In this document: positions 19,865 through 28,641 of the stretch, piece after piece | Numbering within the stretch: the stretch's first letter is position 1 | Layout of the letters: each line of letters begins with the position of its first letter | Source of the DNA: Pseudoalteromonas sp. T1lg48 | GTDB taxonomy: Bacteria > Pseudomonadota > Gammaproteobacteria > Enterobacterales > Alteromonadaceae | Assembly: GCF_002964785.1 (NCBI RefSeq) | Contig: NZ_PQCC01000018.1 | Location: 682,001 to 746,000 of the forward strand | DNA: 64,000 bases | Direction of reading: 5' to 3' | Made by a program: the position numbers and the translations under genes | Notes under the pieces: generated by a model | Seen by the model: only the letters and a program-made list of their open reading frames with translations | Told to the model about the DNA's origin: nothing | Databases searched by the model: none

Positions 19865-20586
19865 TGAGCCAACAACCCCTTATTTTAGTGGTCGAGGACG
19901 ACCCCTCGCTGAGCGAGTGGATGCGAGAGTTTCTTTCTCAAAACGGCTACCGCGTTGGTGTATGCGACAACGGGGCCGATGTCGAAGCCTATGTGCGTGA
20001 GCACAACCCAGATTTAATATTGCTCGATATCATGCTGCCCGGTCTTGACGGTATTAGCGTGTGTACACGATTACGCCAGTTTTATCAGCAACCCATTATT
20101 ATGCTCACCGCTCGCGACGATGAGCTTGACGAGGTAATCGGGTTGGAAGTCGGCGCCAGCGATTATATCGCCAAGCCGGCACGACCTAGGGTGTTATTGG
20201 CACGAATCAAGGCTAACTTACGCGATATGACCGACGACTCGCAGCCTGCCGCTGAGCCGCTCCATATTAAGGTCGGACAATTGCATATAGATACTCAGGC
20301 ACACCGCGTGACCTTGGCCGAGCAACCCGTAGAGCTTTCTCATGCCGAGTTTTCATTGCTGGCTTATCTTGCCCGCCACGCTGGCGAGGTGGTTGACCGA
20401 GACTCGGTGTTCAAAGCCATAAAGGGTCGCGAATATGATGGCTTGGATAGAAGCATAGACGTGGTGATCTCGGCACTACGCAAGCGGTTTGACGGCAATG
20501 GCGAGCAACCGCAACGGATCAAAACCATTTGGGGTAAAGGTTATTTATTGGTTAAAGATGCCTGGCATATGGAAGTTTCCGACTAG
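19864..20586 (+). CDS. RstA-like response regulator (sensory module 1)
   Basis: This 240-residue OmpR-family regulator has a receiver domain (acidic pair E11-D12, phospho-acceptor D55 in LLDIMLPG, LTAR switch Thr, Lys in IAKPARP) and a winged-helix DNA-binding domain. The latter carries YDGLDRSIDVVISALRKRF and IKTIWGKGYLL, which closely resemble RstA. The start codon overlaps the stop of the DUF3019-like gene (TAATG). The kinase gene follows after 22 nt. The target genes are unknown, though its own operon is a good candidate. Confidence 0.9.
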   Translation: MSQQPLILVVEDDPSLSEWMREFLSQNGYRVGVCDNGADVEAYVREHNPDLILLDIMLPGLDGISVCTRLRQFYQQPIIMLTARDDELDEVIGLEVGASDYIAKPARPRVLLARIKANLRDMTDDSQPAAEPLHIKVGQLHIDTQAHRVTLAEQPVELSHAEFSLLAYLARHAGEVVDRDSVFKAIKGREYDGLDRSIDVVISALRKRFDGNGEQPQRIKTIWGKGYLLVKDAWHMEVSD

Positions 20587-20608
20587 ACGACAAAGGTAAG
20601 CATCTGCC

Positions 20609-21871
20609 ATGAAAAAGCTCTACTTATCCCTATTGGGCACGGCGTTGTTATCTGTGGTGCTCCTAAGCTGGCTGATAGACGGTATTGCCAGCGATAATGA
20701 TGAACACAATGACTTTAATCAGCAACAGGCACTGCTGAACGGCATGCTCTCCTATTTAGGCAGCTATCCCGCAGAGCAACAACGCCAAAAACTTGCGGAG
20801 CTTAACAGCCACTTTAATCTCGACCTAGGTTATGCAGCCAATAGCGCCCTGGCCTTGCCCTCGCCCCTACGCCAACAGCTTGAGCAATACCAGGGCATTA
20901 CCCTGGCCGATGAAGATGGCCTCTACCTGGTACGCTCAGCAGAGCAACTGAACGACCACCACCTCACCATGCGCTTACCCAAGCCAGCCAGTAGCCAGCA
21001 TGATCTGTTGCTCACCGTACTGTTTTACAGCGGCTTTAGCCTGTGCATGTGGTTACCCCTTATTCCCCTGACCCGCCGAATTACCACCTTAGCCAATGCC
21101 GCTACACGCTTTGCTAAAGGCCAGCTCGATACCCGCATTGCTAAAAGCCGTTTTAGCTATACACAGCAGCTCGAGCGTAGCTTTAACTCTATGGCCGAGC
21201 AGATAAATGCGCTTCTGGCCGAAAACAAACTGATGGCGTCGAGTCTCTCCCATGACATTCGCACCCCCATCGCCTGCCTGCGCTTTGGCCTTGATGCTGC
21301 CATGGACAGTGAGGACGAACACAGCAAACAGGCCTACCTTAAGCGCATGGAAAAGGATCTTGACACCATGGAGTCCATGCTCAAAAGCTACCTCAGTTTT
21401 GCCGCGCTGCAACAACAAAATATTGCCCTTAATTATACCCGCACCGAGCTTCTCCCCTATCTACAGGAGGTAGGTGAGCAGTTACTACCACAACTGGGCG
21501 ATAAACAGCTGCACATAGGCTGTCCCAGCGAATTGGTAGTGCATGGCGATCTGCATTGGTTAGCCCGCTGCATCCACAATATAATTACCAATGCGCTACG
21601 CTATGCCAATGGCCAGGTCGTTATCAGCGCCTACACCCATGCCCAACAACTATGCATTGCCATCGCCGATGATGGCCCCGGTATCCCGCCACAAGAACGC
21701 GCCGCAGTGCTTAAGCCCTTTTATCAAAGTGCCAAGCACCGAAACCAGGATGGCTATGGCTTGGGCTTGGCCATTTGCCATAAAGTGATGCTGTGGCATC
21801 AGGGTAACTTGCAGGTAGGCTCCTCGACAAAATTAGGCGGGGCACAATTCACCTTAAGGCTACCGTTGTAA
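20609..21871 (+). CDS. Sensor histidine kinase (RstB-like, sensory module 1)
   Basis: This 420-residue inner-membrane kinase has a helix at about 6-24, a periplasmic domain of roughly 110 residues, a second helix (about 132-153), a HAMP region, the phospho-acceptor H215 in SLSHDIRTP, and an intact ATPase domain (N box HNIITNALRYA, G1 DDGPGI, F box KPFYQ, G2 DGYGLGLAI). It is the cognate partner of the preceding regulator. Its periplasmic domain faces the same compartment as the DUF3019-like protein. The paralogous kinase in module 2 is frameshifted in this sequence, whereas this one is whole. Confidence 0.92.
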   Translation: MKKLYLSLLGTALLSVVLLSWLIDGIASDNDEHNDFNQQQALLNGMLSYLGSYPAEQQRQKLAELNSHFNLDLGYAANSALALPSPLRQQLEQYQGITLADEDGLYLVRSAEQLNDHHLTMRLPKPASSQHDLLLTVLFYSGFSLCMWLPLIPLTRRITTLANAATRFAKGQLDTRIAKSRFSYTQQLERSFNSMAEQINALLAENKLMASSLSHDIRTPIACLRFGLDAAMDSEDEHSKQAYLKRMEKDLDTMESMLKSYLSFAALQQQNIALNYTRTELLPYLQEVGEQLLPQLGDKQLHIGCPSELVVHGDLHWLARCIHNIITNALRYANGQVVISAYTHAQQLCIAIADDGPGIPPQERAAVLKPFYQSAKHRNQDGYGLGLAICHKVMLWHQGNLQVGSSTKLGGAQFTLRLPL

Positions 21872-22068
21872 CACAGTGTTTACAACGCTCAGGCAATTCG
21901 GTAACGTGGCGACGCTCTGCAACTAGGCACTGTGCGGATAGATTGGAATTTGTCCGTATAGCGCGCTTTACCCTGGCTGCACAGCACTAATTACCGCTTT
22001 GTGCTTTTTATTTCATGTAAATTACAGTAGATTTAGGGCGCAGTTCACCTACAGAGAAGTATAATAAT

Positions 22069-23418
22069 ATGAGTGCGTCGCGTGGGGAGTTTAGCTCCCG
22101 TTTTGGTTTTATAATGGCCGCTGCCGGTTCGGCGGTGGGGCTAGGTAATATTTGGGGCTTTCCTACTCAAACCGCCTCTAATGGTGGAGCTGCCTTTGTG
22201 CTTGCTTATCTGGTTCTGGCCTTCTGTTTAGCCTATCCAGCATTAATGGCCGAACTGGTTGTTGGCCGCTATGGTCAAGCCAATGCCGTTAGCTCGCTGA
22301 AAAAAGTCTCCAAGCATAAATGGCAACATCCACTGGCATTTTTAGTTGGTTTTGGCGGCATTATTTGTGCCGGTATGATTTTAAGTTTTTATGCCATCGT
22401 GGCCGGTTGGATGATCAGCTATACGGCTGAACCCGTTGCCAAACTTGTAGGCGCTCCCGAGGCAGCAAACTGGCTAACCAGCCAGTCTCTATCCCGTAAC
22501 CTGCTTTTCGCCGGCGGCTTTATCGTGCTGACCGTGATGATTATCAGTAAGGGCGTGGAGAACGGCATCGAAAAGTGGTCTAAGCGTCTAATGCCGGCCT
22601 TACTGGGTATTTTATTTGCGTTGATCGCTTATGTAATGAGCCAAGACGGCGCCAGCGAAGGTCTGCGCAATTACTTACTTCCAGATTTTAGCGCCATCTT
22701 CGAGCCGACCCTGTTGGTAAGCGCGCTCGGCCAGGCGTTTTTCTCCCTGTCGCTCGGTACCAGCGTGATGATCATCTATGGTTCTTATATCTCTAAGCAA
22801 GAGAACCTGGTTACCCTGGGTGCTTCGGTGACGCTTATCGATGTGTTTATCGCCTTCGTTGCCGGTCTGTTAATTATCCCAGCCATGTATGTGGCACAAG
22901 AGCAAGGCGTACAAATCTTTGACGAAGCAGGTAAATTACTCTCAGAAGACACATTAGTATTCCAGGTACTACCAGCCCTATTCGATACCATGGGCAGCGC
23001 CGGTTTGTTTGTAGGTTTTGCTTTCTTCGCGCTTATGAGTATTGCCGCTCTGACTTCCTCTATTTCCATGCTCGAGGCTCCGGTGTCGTACACGGTAGAG
23101 AAGTTTGGCCTTGACCGTAAACCGGCCACCTGGACCATAGGTGCATTGATAGGCTCTGTCAGCACCATCATCCTGCTTAACTTCGAACAGCTTTTCGGCC
23201 TGGTGATCGCCATCACCACACGTATAGGTCAACCACTGCTGGGCTTGATGTGTTGTATTTTTGTGGGTTGGATTTGGCATCGTGCGTCTTTACTTAAAGA
23301 AATCCAATCCGGCCACCCGGAAGCCGCTGACGGTTGGTTCTGGAAGATTTGGCCCTGGTACATCAAATTTGTATGCCCAGTGTGTATTGCCCTGGTGTTT
23401 ATTAACTCATTACGTTAA
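22069..23418 (+). CDS. Sodium-dependent transporter of the NSS (SNF) family
   Basis: This 449-residue protein has about eleven or twelve membrane helices and the NSS N-terminal signature FGFIMAAAGSAVGLGNIWGFP, with residues for the sodium and substrate sites in helix 1. Later, SLGTSVMIIYGSY corresponds to helix 6-7. Family members couple uptake of amino acids or related amines to sodium. The substrate cannot be assigned from this sequence. It is a single gene ending at a strong terminator. Confidence 0.93.
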   Translation: MSASRGEFSSRFGFIMAAAGSAVGLGNIWGFPTQTASNGGAAFVLAYLVLAFCLAYPALMAELVVGRYGQANAVSSLKKVSKHKWQHPLAFLVGFGGIICAGMILSFYAIVAGWMISYTAEPVAKLVGAPEAANWLTSQSLSRNLLFAGGFIVLTVMIISKGVENGIEKWSKRLMPALLGILFALIAYVMSQDGASEGLRNYLLPDFSAIFEPTLLVSALGQAFFSLSLGTSVMIIYGSYISKQENLVTLGASVTLIDVFIAFVAGLLIIPAMYVAQEQGVQIFDEAGKLLSEDTLVFQVLPALFDTMGSAGLFVGFAFFALMSIAALTSSISMLEAPVSYTVEKFGLDRKPATWTIGALIGSVSTIILLNFEQLFGLVIAITTRIGQPLLGLMCCIFVGWIWHRASLLKEIQSGHPEAADGWFWKIWPWYIKFVCPVCIALVFINSLR

Positions 23419-23432
23419 TTCTACGTAATACT

Positions 23433-23460
23433 AAAAAAGGCCGCACTCGCGGCCTTTTTT
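23433..23460 (+). terminator. Terminator after the NSS transporter gene
   Basis: The 12-bp stem AAAAAAGGCCGC/GCGGCCTTTTTT with a 4-nt loop ends in six T residues, directly after the stop codon. Confidence 0.93.
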
Positions 23461-23592
23461 ATCACCCCTTTTCCTTAAATATGCCTTATAAAACAAGCTA
23501 ATTGCTCGTTAGACGGGATGTACCGATTTTTCTATGCTAGCATTTGTTGGCTTTCACATTTGGAATAACAAACACATAACAAGGAAATACAA

Positions 23593-24426
23593 ATGAAAGC
23601 CATTCTGGTTTTTTTATCTACCCTAGTTCTGACACTGGGCCTAAGCTCCGAAGCTAAGGCCGCAGAGTATGAAATCAACTACCCTAGCGCCAGTTCATCA
23701 GTGCCTTACCCGGGCCTGGACCTGAACATGGTAAAAAAGGTAAAGGTCAAAACATCGAGCTCAATTCATACGCCCGAACAATCTTTGGATGAAGTCGAAA
23801 TTGTTTTCGAAAATGCCACTAACCTGATCGTTAAAGGCTTTCAAAAAGAAGGTGGTTCATACAGTTATAACGGCTCTGAAGTATATAGAGCCGTAGCTAA
23901 CGATGCCTGGGTGTACAGCAAAGTATTGGTCACCGTAACCGCTCCTGGTAAGATTAGCGGCGGTAAGGACCTTACTATCGACTTACAGGTTATGGAAATG
24001 ACCAATGCGCTGAACGAGCTAAATTACTCGCACGGCCTGATGATATTCAACGCCAACGGTATTTTAAAAGATGTCACTCCGGTGACGGTCGCCGATGTTG
24101 AAACCATCAGCTACCAAGATAAAGACATGACCCTCACCTTGTATCAAAAGCCCAAGTTTGACGAGTTCAATGGCGAAGGTTTTAAGATCAAGGTGAACTG
24201 GATGGGCAACGGAGAAAAAATCATTAACGTCCCTGCGCCCATTCCCGCCGAAGAATACTCATTCTTTAAAGCGGCCGATTTGGAAATTCAAACGCAGACC
24301 TTCCCTGATGGCTTCACTGACCACCAGTTTAGGATCAAGTATCAAGACCCGTTTGGCTATACCCAAGAGACGCCGCTTGAGCCGCTAGCCCCATACATAG
24401 ATCAGGCTTTCCAAACCTACCCCTAA
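23593..24426 (+). CDS. Unknown secreted protein
   Basis: This 277-residue protein has a clear signal peptide (residues 1-23, ending EAKAAEY) preceded by AAGGA. The mature part contains no cysteine and alternates short beta-prone segments with many Val, Thr and Tyr residues, consistent with an all-beta periplasmic or extracellular protein. I do not recognise the family. It has its own terminator and precedes the TpsB gene on the same strand. A role as cargo or accessory of that secretion system is possible, but it shows no hemagglutinin-type TPS domain. Confidence 0.8.
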   Translation: MKAILVFLSTLVLTLGLSSEAKAAEYEINYPSASSSVPYPGLDLNMVKKVKVKTSSSIHTPEQSLDEVEIVFENATNLIVKGFQKEGGSYSYNGSEVYRAVANDAWVYSKVLVTVTAPGKISGGKDLTIDLQVMEMTNALNELNYSHGLMIFNANGILKDVTPVTVADVETISYQDKDMTLTLYQKPKFDEFNGEGFKIKVNWMGNGEKIINVPAPIPAEEYSFFKAADLEIQTQTFPDGFTDHQFRIKYQDPFGYTQETPLEPLAPYIDQAFQTYP

Positions 24427-24457
24427 TCTATGAGATATCCCCAACCGTGAGAGCCAG

Positions 24458-24487
24458 AAGCGGAGCCTAGTGCTCCGCTTTGTTTTG
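24458..24487 (+). terminator. Terminator after the unknown secreted protein gene
   Basis: The 9-bp stem AAGCGGAGC/GCTCCGCTT (24458-24466 with 24472-24480) is followed by TGTTTTG. Confidence 0.75.
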
Positions 24488-24700
24488 CCTCAAAGCATAA
24501 GACTCGCCTCAGTAGTAGGAATTAAATAACAGGTTTAACGGCCAACTTATCTAAGTTACTGAAGAAAAAATGTGCTGGGCGTGTCACCTTAAGCGGCCAT
24601 CCTTATATAAAAATTCATTTCTAATTTATTGAAAAATAGAAGGAAATGGACTAAAAGTAGAAAAACAACTGTTTCTCTTTTAGAAAAAGCCAACAATAAC
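24488..24700. other. AT-rich gene-free stretch upstream of the TpsB gene
   Basis: No gene is evident. TTATATAAAA near 24604 could serve as a -10 region for the TpsB-OmpA pair, but no convincing -35 is present. Confidence 0.35.
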
Positions 24701-26446
24701 ATGAACAAACTTTGCTTCGCTGGCAGAGCAATCTGGATACCTGCAGCCCTATTTATGTGTGGGTATGGATACGCATCTGCTGCGCCTCCCGTAAGGAACG
24801 CGGACCCAAGTACATTGGTACGACAATAAAATAAGCAACCTCTAAAACCAGTGGAGCGCGCCGAACTCGAGCAAAACCAGTTGCTGCCCACAACCGAGCG
24901 GACGCAGTCGACTGCAGCCGTGTGGGTGCAGGCTTATGCAGTTCATGGTAATACCCTACTCAGCAAACAGCTGGTTGAACAGGTACTGGCTCCCTACAAG
25001 GATAAAAACCTGAGCACCACAGAGATCCACCAAGCCGCCAATGCGCTGCAGCAGGCCTATAGAGCCCAGGGCCTATTTGCGGCCCGTGTCATTATTCCAG
25101 CACAGGCCGTGAGTAAAGGGACGATTGTTTTGCATGTCTATGAAGGGTTACTGGCCAATAATGGCGTTCACCTGGTTAATTCTCAGGAGCGGGTAGACAA
25201 TGAACGCCTCATCTCCTATTTGCAAAACAACATTACTCAGGGGGAACATGTCCTTGCGGATGACTTCGAGCGGGTCATCACCTTAATCGAACGCATTCCC
25301 GGGATCAGCTCTAAGGCAACGCTCTACCCGGGCGCCGAAGTGGGTACAGCCAATTTTTTAGTTGAGACCTTCGATGAGCCAAGGCTCGATGGCAGTGTTT
25401 ATGTCAATAATTTTGGAAATTATTACACCGGCGAAGAGCGCCTGGGTGCAAATATTAACGTTAACAGCCCCACCAAGTCGGGTGATCTGCTCAGCCTTGA
25501 TGTGGTAAGTTCTGGCTCAAAGTCGAATTACCTCCTGGTTCGTTACAGCAGGCCCTTGGGCGGTAATGGCGCCCGCTTTGGCCTCAGTGCGGATGCGGTG
25601 GACTACAAATTAGGTAAACGCTTCGCCGTACTTGATGCCAAGGGACACAGCTCCGAATTCAGGGTGTTTGCCTCCTACCCATTTATCGCTAGCCGCCATG
25701 AAAACCTTAATTTCCTCGGTGATTTGGTCCACCTCTATTCAAAAGACAGCGATAACTCTGGGCTTCTTTCGAAAAGGCGGCTCAATGCGCTGCAACTTGG
25801 GATCAGTGGCGATCACGATGATGAATTCTTTGCCGCTGGAGTCTCCTACTACTCCTTATCGGTGACTTACGGCGACCTGGACATAGCCGCAAATGAGGAT
25901 TACATCGACTTTGATAACGCCAATGCACAAACGTCCGGTCACTTTAGCAAAATAAATTTTGAACTTGCGCGTGCTCAGCACCTAGGGGGCGCATTTTCTG
26001 CCTATCTTTCATTAAAGGGTCAGCGAGCCAGCGAAAACCTGGACGCGTCGCAAAAGTTTTATATCGGCGGACCATATAGCTCGCCCGGCTATCCGGTCGG
26101 TGAACTGAGCGGTGATGACGCGACCCTTGTTTATGCCGATATTCGTTATGATTTTAACGTCCTTTATGGCGCACAGATCTCAGCCTTCTATTCATACGGC
26201 GAGGCAAAGCTGTACCACAACACCTGGCCAAATTGGCAACTAAATAACCCGACCCTACGCAATAAAATTAAGCTCAAATCCTTAGGCCTTGGTGCCCATA
26301 TCAACCTGCGTGATGACTTCAGCGTAAATTTAATTGCAGGAAAACAGGTCGGTAGTAATCTGGGGGCCGATGCCCTCACGGGTTTCGACACCGATGAATC
26401 GGACAGTGATTATCGCTTTTGGGCGCAAGCCATTTACAGTTTTTAA
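24701..26446 (+). pseudogene. TpsB-type two-partner secretion transporter (ShlB/FhaC/HecB family) with an in-frame stop
   Basis: One continuous reading frame encodes a signal peptide (MNKLCFAGRAIW..., ending near ASAAPP), then NADPSTLVRQ, then a TAA at 24827-24829, then in the same frame the rest of a TpsB protein of about 581 codons. A CAA at this site would restore the typical N-terminal helix. The downstream part has POTRA domains (HGNTLLSKQLVEQVL to HVYEG, then the second unit) and a 16-strand-type barrel ending QAIYSF. The conserved loop-6 VRGY/F Arg motif is replaced by SSPGYP. TpsB proteins export large TpsA adhesins or toxins across the outer membrane, but no TpsA is nearby. If the stop is real, the GTG at 24851 would give a product without a signal peptide. 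Confidence 0.8.
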
Positions 26447-26456
26447 GGCCGCAGTC

Positions 26457-28097
26457 ATGAAAAGTAACCTAGTTTTTTTCACCCTGGCCGTCACATCAAT
26501 CGCTGTGGCCAAGGTAGCCGAGGCGTCGCCTCATTGCCAAACGTCCCACTCCTGGCAGTGCCAGCAAAATCATGGGCAAACAAATCAGAATCCGCCTAAT
26601 AGCGGCAATAATGCGGGCACAACACCGAACCCAGATCCGGTAAACCCGACACTGGGCTCAACTACCAGCGAACACAATGTCGATGTGACCCCGGTTATCA
26701 CTCACCCTTTGGCGGTTAAGAAAAAATACCATAAGGGGCCGAATGCCTCCGGCCCAGGACAAAAAGCGACGTTAAAGCCTCGGCCCTCTACTACGGCCAC
26801 TTACAATTCAAAGACCAAGCCAACCCCTTCCCAACTTGCAGAGCCTGAACTTACTCAGGTGGCCGTGCCTACGCCCATGGAGCAGAAAACACCGACCCCT
26901 GCTAGTACGGGTTCCAGCACCGGCTATCCGGAGCCGAATAAAGTCGATGTACCCGTGCCTACGCCCATCGAGCAGAAAACACCGACGCCAACTAGCACCG
27001 GCTACCCGGAGCCCAATAAAGCCGATGTACCCGTGCCTACGCCCATCGAGCAGAAAACACCGACGCCAACTAGCACCGGCTACCCGGAGCCCAATAAAGC
27101 CGATGTACCCGTGCCTACGCCCATCGAGCAGAAAACACCGACGCCGACTAGCACCGGCTACCCGGAGCCCAATAAAGCCGATGTGGCCGTGCCGACACCC
27201 ATCGAACAGAAAACACCGACCCCCACTAGTACGGGTGTCAGCACCGGCTACCCGGTGCCCAATAAGGTTGATGTGGCCGTGCCCTCGCCCTTAAAACAAA
27301 AAGTGCCAAGGCCTGTCCTGACTCCTGAGCTTATTGCCACGCCCGGCAAAACGCCCATCGCGGTGCCGATGAAAAGGCCCATTGCGGTGCCGCCTAAAAC
27401 ACCGCAAATAGTTACGGCTCCAGCGATGGTACCAATTAAAGTACCAACGGCTGTGCCACTGGCTGTACCACAGGCTGTGCCAACGGCAACCCCATACCAA
27501 GGCCCCGTTGCCGTAACAGCGTTAACTCAGCCAATATTACAGATTGGAGCGCCTGATAAGCTAAATGTCGGTACCACGACACATTTACTTACCGCCCAGC
27601 CGCAAACCGGTCTCACTCGGGTTGATATTTACTCAACGGATGGCATCGAGTTTGCCACCCATGAAGAGCTCAATTCACTGGAATATGACGGATTCCACTT
27701 TGCCGTGGTTGGTCTAAACGTGCCCAATGTGGAATATAATTTTATAGAGAGGCCAAAGGCTGAGCCTGGTACCTTTGTTTTTTATTTCGACTTCGCAAGT
27801 TCGCTCATCCATAAAGAGCAACAAGGTATGTTTGATGAGATTGTAGCTAAATATCAACATCGTGCAGCTCCCATCACTGTGATAGGAGAAACCGACGGTT
27901 TTGGCAGCGAGCAATACAATACCGCACTGGCGCATCACCGCTCTGCCATCATAGTACAGGAGCTAATTGCCAGAGGGGTGGATGAGAGCCATATTGAACT
28001 TAACTTAGCGATTCGCTGTTGCAAAGCAGAAGCGCCCACTGTCGAGGCTATTGAAGCCACCCGAGAGCAAAGGATAACCTGGGTGCATTTTGAATAG
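26457..28097 (+). CDS. Proline-rich repeat protein with OmpA-like C-terminal domain
   Basis: This roughly 546-residue protein starts 10 nt after the TpsB stop. It has a signal peptide (MKSNLVFFTLAVTSIAVA...), a Cys/His/Gln-rich start, a long Pro/Thr-rich region with five tandem units built on PTPIEQKTPTPTSTGYPEPNK, a Val-Pro dipeptide-rich stretch (about 295-345), and a C-terminal OmpA-like domain (FVFYFDFASSLI, then ETDGFGSEQYNTALAHHRS). OmpA domains bind peptidoglycan; the proline-rich part could span the periplasm. The family Asp and Arg positions appear as GETDG and HHRSAIIV, the second being a variant. The start at 26457 gives the signal peptide. It probably works with the adjacent TpsB. 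Confidence 0.78.
   Translation: MKSNLVFFTLAVTSIAVAKVAEASPHCQTSHSWQCQQNHGQTNQNPPNSGNNAGTTPNPDPVNPTLGSTTSEHNVDVTPVITHPLAVKKKYHKGPNASGPGQKATLKPRPSTTATYNSKTKPTPSQLAEPELTQVAVPTPMEQKTPTPASTGSSTGYPEPNKVDVPVPTPIEQKTPTPTSTGYPEPNKADVPVPTPIEQKTPTPTSTGYPEPNKADVPVPTPIEQKTPTPTSTGYPEPNKADVAVPTPIEQKTPTPTSTGVSTGYPVPNKVDVAVPSPLKQKVPRPVLTPELIATPGKTPIAVPMKRPIAVPPKTPQIVTAPAMVPIKVPTAVPLAVPQAVPTATPYQGPVAVTALTQPILQIGAPDKLNVGTTTHLLTAQPQTGLTRVDIYSTDGIEFATHEELNSLEYDGFHFAVVGLNVPNVEYNFIERPKAEPGTFVFYFDFASSLIHKEQQGMFDEIVAKYQHRAAPITVIGETDGFGSEQYNTALAHHRSAIIVQELIARGVDESHIELNLAIRCCKAEAPTVEAIEATREQRITWVHFE
26865..27278 (+). repeat. Coding minisatellite: five tandem 78/90-bp units
   Basis: Units begin at 26865, 26955, 27033, 27111 and 27189, with lengths 90, 78, 78, 78 and 90 bp, and a sixth partial unit at 27279. 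The three 78-bp units are nearly identical in nucleotides, which points to recent expansion. The 90-bp units carry a 12-bp insert adding a second STG-type segment. All keep the reading frame. Confidence 0.93.
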
Positions 28098-28132
28098 TTA
28101 GAGTAAGGGTTGCAGTGCCTTTATAGGCGCTG

Positions 28133-28582
28133 CTATTGACCGATTAGCTCCATATCCTGATGCTCTATGCCATCTTCCAAATAGCGCTCACCCTTAGTTT
28201 GAAAGCCAAAGCTGCGATAAAAGTCGAGTAAATAGGTTTGTGCGCTTAGCACCACTGTGCGACCGGGAAAATGACTGTGGCACAGGGACAGGGCCTCATT
28301 CATCAGCTCCTTAGCGACCCCCTGCCCACGCCATCTATCGACACAAAGCACCCGTCCTATGGCTAGGTTTTCTCCTTTACTTATACAACGGGCATAGGCG
28401 CACAACTGGCCTTCTTGATATCCCAATAGGTGCAGCGTATCCGTTGCGATATCGGCATCATCCAGTTCTGGGTAAGGGCAGTTTTGCTCCACTACGAACA
28501 CATCGACGCGAGCCCGCATCAGGGTGAAAAGTTCATCTAGGCTTAGCTCATTAAAATGTTTATGCCGCCATAAAATACTCAT
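28133..28582 (-). CDS. elaA: GNAT family N-acetyltransferase, ElaA-like
   Basis: This 149-residue protein matches ElaA, with LFTLMRARVDVFVVEQNCPYPELDD, the acetyl-CoA-binding segment RWRGQGVAKELM and the terminal FYRSFGF motif. Substrates of ElaA are not firmly known. The ATG at 28582 is preceded by GGAG and gives the usual length. It lies just after spo0M on the same strand but beyond that gene's terminator. Confidence 0.9.
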   Translation of the reverse strand: MSILWRHKHFNELSLDELFTLMRARVDVFVVEQNCPYPELDDADIATDTLHLLGYQEGQLCAYARCISKGENLAIGRVLCVDRWRGQGVAKELMNEALSLCHSHFPGRTVVLSAQTYLLDFYRSFGFQTKGERYLEDGIEHQDMELIGQ

Positions 28583-28595
28583 GGATTTCTCCGAC

Positions 28596-28622
28596 AAAAA
28601 AGCCCAGCTAAGCCGGGCTTTT
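28596..28622 (-). terminator. Terminator after spo0M-like gene
   Basis: A stem of 11 bp with one mismatch (28598-28608 with 28612-28622) ends in TTTTTT on the minus strand, between the spo0M-like gene and elaA. Confidence 0.85.
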
Positions 28623-28641
28623 AATTAATTACCAAACGTTA

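Noticed and set aside
26836..27294. Arg/Pro-rich 152-codon open frame
   Set aside because: It is a second-frame reading of the proline-rich minisatellite in the OmpA-like gene.
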